Shown: piece by piece, positions 9,921-17,080 of the stretch
How the letters are laid out: each line of letters starts with the position of its first letter
Numbering within the stretch: the first letter of the stretch is position 1
Source: Saprospiraceae bacterium
Lineage (GTDB): Bacteria; Bacteroidota; Bacteroidia; Chitinophagales; Saprospiraceae
Reading direction: 5' to 3'
DNA: 64,000 nucleotides
Assembly: GCA_016718205.1 (NCBI GenBank)
Contig: JADKEB010000034.1
Coordinates: forward strand, 310,001 to 374,000
The notes under the pieces: model-generated
Database searches by the model: none
What the model saw: the letters and a program-made list of their open reading frames with translations, nothing else
What the model was told of the DNA's origin: nothing
Made by a program: the position numbers and the translations under genes

Positions 9921-11188
9921 GATAAGGATTCTACCGGATTAATGAAGACTTTATGACCCTTCCAACCAAAATACCATACTACAAAAAAGCATAAGAACGG
10001 CACGATATATCCTATCTGGATGTTATCTCCCATACTGTCTATAATACCACCCATGATGACTGGAAAGATGGCTCCACCGATGATCGCCATGACAATCAAT
10101 GAGGAAGCAGGTTTTGTTTCTTCTTTTAAGCCCTCAATGCCAAGTGAGAATATAGTCGGAAACATGATAGACATAAAAAATCCAAGTCCACCCAATGCCA
10201 GTACGACAAATTTTCCATCCGCAAATATGGCCACTAAGCTCAGCAAAATACAAATGAAGGAGTATAAACTCAATAGTTTTGCAGGTCTTATAAATTTGAC
10301 AAAAGCTGAGCCCACAAATCTACCTATCATAAATAATAGTCCATAAGCACTGAGATACCATCCGGCTGTTTTTTCGTCCACACCACCACCGCTGATAGCC
10401 ATCCTTATGAAAAAGCTCGTCACACACACCTGCGCTCCTACATAAAAAAACTGAGCTATCACTGCCCATCGGACATGATTATATTTCAGTGTTTCAAATA
10501 CTCCACTCTTAGCTTTATCCGACTTCGATTCTTCACTTCCGATTTCCGGCAAATCCATGATATAGAATATTATTGCCAAAACAATCAAAAACCCACCTAA
10601 AATCATATATGGCATTTTGACAGATTGGGCTTCGGATGTCAGGTAGGCAATTTTTTCTAAGTCGGGCATGGCTGTCAATTGATCAGGCGTATATTCTTTG
10701 CCGGAAAGTATAAACAATGTGCCAATGATAGGTGCTATAAATACTGCAAGTCCATTGAATGATTGGGCGAGATTGATCCGGAAGGTAGCATCTTCAGGAT
10801 CTCCAAGCCTGGTCGCATAGGGATTGGCCGCTGTCTCCAATAGTGTAAGTCCACATCCAAGTATAAACAGACCTCCTAAAAAAACGCTATATGTCTGCAT
10901 ATTGGCAGCGGGAATGAATAACAATGCTCCTGTCGCAAAAATCAAAAGTCCCATAATAATCCCTTTTTTATAACCAAATCTCTTCAAAATAATTCCTGCC
11001 GGAATAGCCATCAGAAAATAAGCCAGATAAACAGCAGTATCCACCAGAGTGGACTGAAGATTGGTGAGTTGCAAGGCTTTGCGCAAATGTGGTATCAGAA
11101 TGCCATTGAGATTATTGGCAATACCCCACATAAAAAAGAGGCTAGTGATGAGGATAAACGGGATCAGGTATTTGTTGCGTTGTGACAT
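9917..11188 (-). CDS. fucP: L-fucose:proton symporter (FucP family, MFS)
   Basis: A 423-residue inner-membrane transporter with 12 predicted helices. The opening (PFILITSLFFMWGIANNLNG), the LETAANPYATRLGD block and the NLAQSFNGLAVFIAPIIGT block are characteristic of the FucP / sugar:H+ symporter subgroup of the major facilitator superfamily. It imports L-fucose (or a related hexose) released by the fucosidase encoded immediately downstream. The ATG of that gene overlaps this stop. A minus-strand TTACTTTG (about 11226-11233) is one base off the TAnnTTTG promoter box. No fucose isomerase, kinase or aldolase is in the window, so catabolism must be encoded elsewhere. Specificity for fucose rests on the neighbour as well as on sequence. 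Confidence 0.88.
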   Translation of the reverse strand: MSQRNKYLIPFILITSLFFMWGIANNLNGILIPHLRKALQLTNLQSTLVDTAVYLAYFLMAIPAGIILKRFGYKKGIIMGLLIFATGALLFIPAANMQTYSVFLGGLFILGCGLTLLETAANPYATRLGDPEDATFRINLAQSFNGLAVFIAPIIGTLFILSGKEYTPDQLTAMPDLEKIAYLTSEAQSVKMPYMILGGFLIVLAIIFYIMDLPEIGSEESKSDKAKSGVFETLKYNHVRWAVIAQFFYVGAQVCVTSFFIRMAISGGGVDEKTAGWYLSAYGLLFMIGRFVGSAFVKFIRPAKLLSLYSFICILLSLVAIFADGKFVVLALGGLGFFMSIMFPTIFSLGIEGLKEETKPASSLIVMAIIGGAIFPVIMGGIIDSMGDNIQIGYIVPFLCFFVVWYFGWKGHKVFINPVESLS

Positions 11189-11682
11189 ATGTGACTATTG
11201 TGAAATGAAACCAATTTAAATTTCAACACAAAGTAAATTAATTTCTTTATATATGCCTACTCTGCTATAAAGAAGTTCTGTTAATGCTGTACGATTATAC
11301 AGATGTGGGATTTCTACTTTTCAAAAAAATAAAATCGAATACTTGTTTTACTTATTTCTATATTGTCAAATTTAGTAAAAGACAATCGGTTTTTCAATTG
11401 CCACATGGCTTCAGCCATTGGGTTAGAGCAATCATTATGGTCTAAACTATGTAGACTTTTACCAACTGCATAGCAAGAGTCATTTGAATCGAGAGCCATA
11501 CCCTCCTGGCGCAAGTTTGCAACTTGTGCCTTTACTACTATCCACAAAACACATATCCTTCCAGACTGCCTGGTCTTTCCTATATTTCAATATCAAGTAT
11601 TTCCTTAATGCCAACATAATCTCTGAAACTGCTATTTTCAACATTGCGCAAGCATATGCAGTAGAGATTTTTGAATATCGGG
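11189..11682. other. ~490-bp region without a supported gene
   Basis: Lies between the fucP start and the first copy of the duplicated beta-CASP gene head. Short open frames occur on both strands (for example 77 codons on the minus strand at 11314-11547), but they overlap each other, resemble nothing I know, and one spans a hairpin. The only clear structure is that hairpin at 11508-11530. Confidence 0.5.
11508..11530. repeat. Intergenic hairpin
   Basis: GGCGCAAGTT, a TGC loop, then AACTTGTGCC: a 10-bp stem with one non-Watson-Crick position. It is not followed by a T-run on either strand, so it is more likely a small palindromic repeat than a terminator. Confidence 0.5.
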
Positions 11683-11803
11683 AAATTGGTATTCTATTTA
11701 AGAATGCTTATTATTGCACAAAGTTTCTAAGTTATGAAAATTAAGTTTTGTGGAGCAGCACAATATGTCACGGGGAGTTCACACCTTATAGAGCTGGACA
11801 ATG
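11683..11803 (+). repeat. Direct repeat copy 1: duplicated 5' end of the beta-CASP gene
   Basis: 121 bp matching 12714-12834 with 7 mismatches by my count. It covers ~51 bp upstream of the ATG and the first ~23 codons of the beta-CASP gene. The four differences within the coding part are all third-position and silent (ATT/ATC, AAG/AAA, GCA/GCG, GAG/GAA). Confidence 0.88.
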
Positions 11804-11931
11804 ATGGATTGCCTAAATTTATTACAGAAAGCAATATACTTACGGGAAATGAAATAGCCACATTGGCGTCTCTCACTGCATTTCCTGCAATCGGAGAAAC
11901 TACCTTGACAGAAGAAGAATTAAAAAATTAA
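11734..11931 (+). pseudogene. Truncated chimeric copy of the beta-CASP gene head
   Basis: A 65-codon frame whose first 23 residues (MKIKFCGAAQYVTGSSHLIE...) are identical to the start of the intact beta-CASP protein at 12765. It then switches to an unrelated 42-residue tail (DGLPKFITES...LTEEELKN). The metal-binding HxHxDH motif is absent, so it cannot be an active hydrolase. Just past the stop, another frame continues in similar style (KNLSESEKHH... to 12021) across an A-rich stretch. The tail may therefore be the frameshifted end of some other gene that I cannot identify. Probably a relic, though a short expressed peptide is not excluded. Confidence 0.6.
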
Positions 11932-12041
11932 AAAATCTTTCAGAAAGTGAAAAACATCATCTTGCGTCTTCTATGATAAAAGAAAGAAGAGTAAAAGACG
12001 CTTTATATATTCTAATAAGATAGGACAAAAACTCAAATATT

Positions 12042-12707
12042 ATGAATAAAAAGTTTTTATTAGTAGCTATTCTGATGGCAATGGCTATTATCGCACAAGC
12101 GCAATCAAGAAAAAAGAAATCAAAACAAAAAACAAGTTATGCCTTAGGTATTTCTAGTGGTTACTTTTTGCATGGTGATATGTTTGAAGAATCTGAAAAC
12201 ACCTTTTCTGGATATAAAACATTTCAAATCGATGTCCAAAAATATGGTAAAGGCGTAAAATCCGCAATTGGATTAGGATTTGTATCGCGAAAATCTGAAT
12301 TTACTACATTGGGTACCATCATTGAAGAATCCAGAAATGCCTTGTTTTTAAATTTTAACTATTTGTATCATTTAAAGAAGAACATTAGTAGTTCAGGAAT
12401 ATATTTAGGTGGTTTTGCTGGTTTTTTATTTGACCGTGGAGACCAATTACCAATAGTAAGTTTTGCTTTTCCGATCTCTACTACCTACTTATCATTTTGG
12501 ACTGGTCCTAAAGCCGAATATATTTATCAAGTTAATGCAAAAATATCACTTTTAGCAGGAGGACAATTGGGGTTATTAGAATTTGGAAGAAAAACCACAA
12601 AAAGAGATGACCCTCAGTTGCCGCCAAGTGCTCAGTCTAATCATGAAACCTATTCTGGTTTTGCACAAAGAATTAACTTAAATCTTGGTTTCAATATTAG
12701 ACTATAA
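12042..12707 (+). CDS. Small predicted outer-membrane beta-barrel protein, unknown function
   Basis: A 221-residue protein with a clean signal peptide (residues 1-20, ending AQA-Q), then a short basic patch (SRKKKSKQK). The rest is alternating hydrophobic/polar stretches rich in Gly and aromatics (YALGISSGYFLHGD, GIYLGGFAGFLFD, NLNLGFNIRL) and ends in a beta-strand-like segment. This suggests a small porin-like barrel of the OmpA/PorT type, but I recognise no named family. It sits alone inside the interval between the two copies of the beta-CASP gene head, so it may have arrived with the rearrangement that produced them. Its stop is only 57 bp before the true beta-CASP start. Confidence 0.7.
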   Translation: MNKKFLLVAILMAMAIIAQAQSRKKKSKQKTSYALGISSGYFLHGDMFEESENTFSGYKTFQIDVQKYGKGVKSAIGLGFVSRKSEFTTLGTIIEESRNALFLNFNYLYHLKKNISSSGIYLGGFAGFLFDRGDQLPIVSFAFPISTTYLSFWTGPKAEYIYQVNAKISLLAGGQLGLLEFGRKTTKRDDPQLPPSAQSNHETYSGFAQRINLNLGFNIRL

Positions 12708-12713
12708 AATCAA

Positions 12714-12834
12714 AAATTGGTATTCTATTTAAGAATGCTTATTATTGCACAAAGTTTTAAAGTAATGAAAATCAAATTTTGTGGAGCGGCACAATATGTC
12801 ACGGGGAGTTCACACCTTATAGAACTGGACAATG
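12714..12834 (+). repeat. Direct repeat copy 2: intact gene's 5' end
   Basis: Partner of 11683-11803, offset by 1031 bp. It contains the upstream region and first codons of the functional beta-CASP gene. Confidence 0.88.
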
Positions 12835-14174
12835 GTTATAAAATTCTGCTCGATTGCGGACTCTTTCAGGGCAAAGGTCAAAAAATATGGGATTGGAATA
12901 ATGAATGGTTGTTTAAACCATCTGAGATAGATTGTATGATCTTGTCTCATGCGCACATAGATCATTGTGGCCGCATACCTAAGCTTGTAAAAGATGGTTA
13001 TAAAGGACCAATTCACACGACCCATGCCACCAGAAGTCTCTGTGCAGTCATGCTCCTGGACAGTGCAAAAATCCAGGAAATGGACGTCGAATGGCACAAT
13101 AGAAAAGTGCTGAAAAAGAGAAAAAAGGACAGACAAAGCCTGCGCAATCCATTATACACCAGTGAAGATATTGGACCTGCTATGGTCAGATTTGAAGGGC
13201 ATCCATATGATGTGTGGGAACAGGTTCATCCTGACGTACAAGTGATGTACAGGGATGCCGGCCATATATTGGGTAGTGCAAGTATTACATTGAAAATTAA
13301 AGAAGGCGGAAAAGAAACAATAGTTGGTTTTAGCGGAGATATTGGACGTCCTGATCGTCCCATATTAAGAGATCCGCAGCCGATGCCGGAAGTTGATTAC
13401 CTTATCTGTGAGTCCACTTATGGCGATAGAGTGCATGAAAATACTCCGGAACAATCAGCTCAGTTTCTTGAAGTAATTAAAAAAACCTGTCTTGAGAAAA
13501 AGGGAAAACTCATCATACCGGCATTTAGCCTAGGTAGAACTCAGGAGATAGTGTATATGCTGGATAAGATGGAAAATGCAGGACTTCTGCCTCGCTTGAA
13601 AGTATATGTTGACAGTCCCCTGGCGGTAAATGTGACTCACATCTTCGGATTGCATCCGGAGTGTTTTGACAAAGAGACCAATGAGTACATCATGTCAGAT
13701 ACCAATCCTTTTGGGTTCAACAATCTGGAATATATCAAAGAAGTAGAAGCATCCAAATCATTGAACAACAGCGATGAACCATGTATCATCATATCAGCTT
13801 CCGGCATGATGAATGCAGGAAGGGTAAAACATCATCTGGCAAACAATATCGAAAATCCAAAGAATACAATTCTGATAGTGGGATACTGCTCCCCTGAGAC
13901 TCCGGGTGGGGCATTAAGGGCAGGAGCAGAAACTATTGAGCTCTTTGACGAAGAAAAGAAAGTCAGAGCAGATATTGTCATTATGGATTCATTTTCAGCA
14001 CACGGAGATAAAAACGAGATGTATGATTTTATTGCCAATCAGAAACCCACAGTAAAACGTATTTTTCTGGTGCATGGTGAGCTTGATACACAAAATGCAT
14101 TTAAAAATTTCCTTATGGAAAAGGGATTTTCGAATATTGAAATTCCCGGAAAGGGGTCAGAATTCAATCTATAA
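12765..14174 (+). CDS. MBL-fold metallo-hydrolase with beta-CASP domain (putative RNA-processing nuclease)
   Basis: A 469-residue member of the metallo-beta-lactamase/beta-CASP family related to Ysh1/CPSF-73-like RNA nucleases. Zinc ligands are visible: LSHAHIDHCGRIP (HxHxDH at about residues 62-67), then YRDAGHILGSASI and GFSGDIGRPD. The beta-CASP insert includes the LIIPAFSLGRTQEI block, followed by SASGMMNAGRVKHHL (about residue 344) and the C-terminal FSAHGDKNEM and FLVHGE motifs. An in-frame start exists 48 bases upstream, but the ATG at 12765 is preferred because it gives the canonical MKIKFCGAA beginning that is also conserved in the duplicated copy. The 3' end overlaps the convergent PxpC-like gene by 11 bp. 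The substrate is not evident. Confidence 0.9.
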   Translation: MKIKFCGAAQYVTGSSHLIELDNGYKILLDCGLFQGKGQKIWDWNNEWLFKPSEIDCMILSHAHIDHCGRIPKLVKDGYKGPIHTTHATRSLCAVMLLDSAKIQEMDVEWHNRKVLKKRKKDRQSLRNPLYTSEDIGPAMVRFEGHPYDVWEQVHPDVQVMYRDAGHILGSASITLKIKEGGKETIVGFSGDIGRPDRPILRDPQPMPEVDYLICESTYGDRVHENTPEQSAQFLEVIKKTCLEKKGKLIIPAFSLGRTQEIVYMLDKMENAGLLPRLKVYVDSPLAVNVTHIFGLHPECFDKETNEYIMSDTNPFGFNNLEYIKEVEASKSLNNSDEPCIIISASGMMNAGRVKHHLANNIENPKNTILIVGYCSPETPGGALRAGAETIELFDEEKKVRADIVIMDSFSAHGDKNEMYDFIANQKPTVKRIFLVHGELDTQNAFKNFLMEKGFSNIEIPGKGSEFNL

Positions 14175-15033
14175 TAGCAAAATGCACTGTGTCCCCAGGA
14201 CTTCTCTGGGCAAGTTGATTGATGTCAGACTCATCTGTGATCAAAATCCGGGGATATCCTCCGGTTGTCTGGCAATCTCTCATGAGGATGATCATCTGAC
14301 CATCAGGAAGCAGCTGTACTACACCTGGAGTCACAGCTGATGTGAGCATTTCGAATGTAGATAATTTTGACATAGGATGGCCTTGCAATCTGTAGCCCAT
14401 CCTATTGCTTTGTGGTGTGATGCGAAAAGACTCCTCAAAAATCTCAGCTTTAGATTCATTTGAAAGGATATCAAATTCAGGCCCTTTAAATACATGGATT
14501 TTTTTAGTCTTGCTGATCAATGGAAGTTTTAGAGCCGCACCTGAAGGAATAGAATGGTTCCTTAGAATATGAGCGTAAAGTTTATCACCTTTTTTAAAGG
14601 TCGTGAGGTGCGTATCTTTAAGATAAGAAACACTTTCCATCACAGGTGGTGCATAAAATCCTCCTGAAATACCAAGATATAGTATGGTGCCCGATGATAA
14701 TTTTTCAATTTTGATTATGTCTCCTGAACTACACTTATGAGGCTTTGAAAAGTCAAATTCCTGACCATTTAGTCTGATAAGTGCTTTTGCTCCTCCAAAA
14801 CAAACGGTACAGGATGAAATAATTTCAAATATACTTCCTGCACCAAAAATTTCCAGAACTGGAGTTTCAGGACGATTTTGCAGTATTGTATTGACATATA
14901 TCATACTTGCTCTGTCTGATGCTCCTGAACAAGGTACTCCCAGGTGTCTGTAGCCAAACCTTCCGATATCCTGCAAGGCACAAAATATACCTGGTCTGAT
15001 GATACGGATTACCTGTTTTATAGCAATTTCCAT
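14164..15033 (-). CDS. PxpC/KipA-like biotin-dependent carboxyltransferase-family protein
   Basis: A 289-residue protein of the KipA/PxpC family (one subunit of 5-oxoprolinase PxpABC, or of KipI/KipA regulators). Family features include the N-terminal IIRPGIFCALQDIGRFGYRHLGVPCSG block, a GA-x-F/C-F-GGAKA segment, and the C-terminal SAVTPGVVQLLPDGQMIILM and DCQTTGGYPRI blocks. Normally pxpB and pxpA are adjacent; neither is here. Instead the gene follows the PaaE-like reductase with only 3 bp between them, so the two are surely cotranscribed. It shares its last 11 bp with the convergent beta-CASP gene. Function without PxpB is uncertain; the partner may be encoded elsewhere. Confidence 0.85.
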   Translation of the reverse strand: MEIAIKQVIRIIRPGIFCALQDIGRFGYRHLGVPCSGASDRASMIYVNTILQNRPETPVLEIFGAGSIFEIISSCTVCFGGAKALIRLNGQEFDFSKPHKCSSGDIIKIEKLSSGTILYLGISGGFYAPPVMESVSYLKDTHLTTFKKGDKLYAHILRNHSIPSGAALKLPLISKTKKIHVFKGPEFDILSNESKAEIFEESFRITPQSNRMGYRLQGHPMSKLSTFEMLTSAVTPGVVQLLPDGQMIILMRDCQTTGGYPRILITDESDINQLAQRSPGDTVHFAIID

Positions 15034-15036
15034 GCT

Positions 15037-16128
15037 TTACACATCATAAGTAATAGCTACACTTTGGGATTTAGGATGAGACTGGCACGTGAGAATATAT
15101 CCAGCTGCCACTTCATCATCTTCCAGAGCATAACAGGAATCCATATTCACTTCACCCTGCGTCACCTTTGCCATACAGGTAGAGCAGGCTCCACTCGTAC
15201 ATGAGTAAGGAGGATCTTTTTTCATATCAACGAGGACGTCCAGTATTGTTTTGCCTTTGGGTACGACTATATCATACGTAGCACCTTTGAGCGTGACAGA
15301 CACGATGGCTTCATTGATGCCGTGTTCAGCGTGGTCCTTGGGAAGAGAAGTAGTAAAATACTCTTTATGAATGTGTTTTTTGTCGATATCAAGTCCTAAA
15401 AGTGTTTTTTCAGCCATATCTATCATATCGCCCGGACCACAAATGTAGTAATGTCTTTCTTGCTGTTGAGACTTATTTTCGCTGATAAAATTTTTAATAT
15501 GGTCTGCGTTAATTCTACCTTTTAAACCTTTCCAATCCACTTCTTTTTTGGCAAATAAACCACCGATACCGCCTGTCTTTTTAACAATTGGCTGACTTAA
15601 GACATGGGTTACATACAATTGATCCTCGTATTTAAATGAGATTTCATCCAGCCCTTTTTTGAAAATGATGTTTTCTTCATTTCTGTTGCCGTAAAGCAGA
15701 AAGCATTTACTTTTGGGTTCATGTTCCAATACACCACTGATCATCGACATCACGGGAGTTATACCGCTACCTGCTGCTATAAAATAATGTTCTCTCAACA
15801 AAAAGTGGTCTGTCTGAAGTGTAAAATGTCCCTCAGGAGGCATAACGTCGACGAAGTCACCTTCACGAATCACATCATTCAGATACACGGACAACTTGCC
15901 TTTAACTACTTTTTTGACAGTCACACCCAGAAGATCGGCATCCGGAGATGTACACAAAGAGTAAGCTCTTCTTACCTCACTTCCGCTTATGTTTGCTTTA
16001 ATAGTTAGAAACTGTCCTGGTTTATATTGAAATATGGATTTTAAATCAGCAGGTATTTCAAAGTAGAAAGTCTTCGCATCTGTTGTTTCAGATACTATTT
16101 TGCTGATTTTTAGAGAATAAAAACTCAT
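15037..16128 (-). CDS. PaaE-like NAD(P)H:ferredoxin-type oxidoreductase (FAD + 2Fe-2S)
   Basis: A 363-residue electron-transfer protein. An N-terminal FAD-binding barrel (RRAYSLCTSP, about residue 54) is followed by an NAD(P)-binding domain (IAAGSGITPVMSMI, about 115-130; YYICGPGDMID, about 225) and a C-terminal plant-type 2Fe-2S domain. The cluster ligands are CTSGACSTC (about 309-317) plus a final Cys in YILTCQSHP. This is the layout of PaaE, the reductase of phenylacetyl-CoA epoxidase, and of related oxygenase reductases. No paaABCD oxygenase genes are near, so the electron acceptor is unknown. A TACTTTCG at 16188-16181 (minus) is one base off the promoter -7 consensus. It heads a two-gene operon with the PxpC-like protein. 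Confidence 0.87.
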   Translation of the reverse strand: MSFYSLKISKIVSETTDAKTFYFEIPADLKSIFQYKPGQFLTIKANISGSEVRRAYSLCTSPDADLLGVTVKKVVKGKLSVYLNDVIREGDFVDVMPPEGHFTLQTDHFLLREHYFIAAGSGITPVMSMISGVLEHEPKSKCFLLYGNRNEENIIFKKGLDEISFKYEDQLYVTHVLSQPIVKKTGGIGGLFAKKEVDWKGLKGRINADHIKNFISENKSQQQERHYYICGPGDMIDMAEKTLLGLDIDKKHIHKEYFTTSLPKDHAEHGINEAIVSVTLKGATYDIVVPKGKTILDVLVDMKKDPPYSCTSGACSTCMAKVTQGEVNMDSCYALEDDEVAAGYILTCQSHPKSQSVAITYDV

Positions 16129-16295
16129 TTTTTATACTTTTGTTGCGGTTTTGCTTTTACAATATAATTATTCCGGCCGGCGAAAGTAATATTTTTTGGT
16201 GTATTATACACGTTTGACCATTATGATGTTAGTCAATATACGAGTATAGTTTATCCCATCGGTCTGAATGTGTGTTACTTAAGAAAATATAAATT

Positions 16296-17015
16296 ATGCC
16301 TTTAAAGCTCTCTGTAATCATCCCTGCGTACAATGAAGAGAATACTATCCGGTCCATTCTCGAAAGAATCAAAGATGTAAATCTCATCGGCGGTGTCACC
16401 AAAGAAATAATTATAGTGAATGATTGTTCAAAGGACAACACAGAAAAAATAGTTTTGGAATATAAAGATGTCCATCCCGAAATAGAAATATCCTATTATC
16501 GACATGAAGTCAACAAGGGCAAAGGTGCTGCACTACATACTGGAATCAAGGAAGCAAAAGGTGACTTGATTATCGTACAGGATGCAGATCTGGAATATGA
16601 TCCCAATGAATTTAATCTACTGCTGAAGCCAGTCCTGGATGGTTTTGCTGATGTTGTGTACGGATCCAGATTTATAGGAGGCAATGCACACAGAATTTTA
16701 TTTTTCTGGCATTCTATAGGCAATAAAGTCCTCACCTTTATGTCCAATGCCTTGACCAATCTCAATCTGACGGATATGGAGACATGTTACAAATTGTGGA
16801 AATCAGAAATTGTAAAAAGTCTGGATTTAAAAGAAAAACGTTTTGGTTTTGAACCCGAAGTTACAGCCAAAATAGCCAGAAACCCCAATATCAGAATATA
16901 TGAAGTGGGCATTTCATACTACGGCAGAACCTATGCCGAAGGTAAAAAGATCAACTGGAAAGATGGTTTCAGGGCCATCTTTTGTATATTGAAGTATAAT
17001 CTTTGGGCAAGGTAG
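16296..17015 (+). CDS. GT2 glycosyltransferase, polyprenol-phosphate mannosyl/glucosyltransferase type
   Basis: A 239-residue family-2 glycosyltransferase resembling dolichol-phosphate mannosyltransferase (DPM1). LSVIIPAYNEENTIRSIL opens the GT-A fold. QDADLEYDP supplies the DxD nucleotide-sugar/metal motif (about residues 92-100). GSRFIGG, TDMETCYKLWKSE and FGFEPEVTAKIA are the acceptor-side blocks typical of this subgroup. It lacks the C-terminal membrane helices of some homologues. It likely transfers a sugar to a polyprenyl phosphate at the inner face of the membrane. Monocistronic, followed immediately by a repeat relic. Confidence 0.88.
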   Translation: MPLKLSVIIPAYNEENTIRSILERIKDVNLIGGVTKEIIIVNDCSKDNTEKIVLEYKDVHPEIEISYYRHEVNKGKGAALHTGIKEAKGDLIIVQDADLEYDPNEFNLLLKPVLDGFADVVYGSRFIGGNAHRILFFWHSIGNKVLTFMSNALTNLNLTDMETCYKLWKSEIVKSLDLKEKRFGFEPEVTAKIARNPNIRIYEVGISYYGRTYAEGKKINWKDGFRAIFCILKYNLWAR

Positions 17016-17024
17016 TAAGTGTAT

Positions 17025-17072
17025 GTTAAATTTCCTCACTTTCACTCAAACGTAAAAACTTAAACATACTCT
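17025..17072. repeat. Right-end relic of the AGAGTATG repeat family (copy B)
   Basis: TTAAATTTCCTCACTTTCAC... ending AAACTTAAACATACTCT. This matches the right ends of the two type-2 elements at 45802-45962 and 51685-51945 (they have TTAAATTTCCTCACTTTCGC). No left end is present. It sits 9 bp after one stop codon and 8 bp before the convergent stop of the aminopeptidase gene. Confidence 0.7.
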
Positions 17073-17080
17073 AATAATAC

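Noticed and set aside
11314..11547. 77-codon minus-strand frame upstream of the duplicated beta-CASP head
   Set aside because: It spans the hairpin at 11508-11530, overlaps another open frame on the plus strand, has no recognisable family and no start signals.
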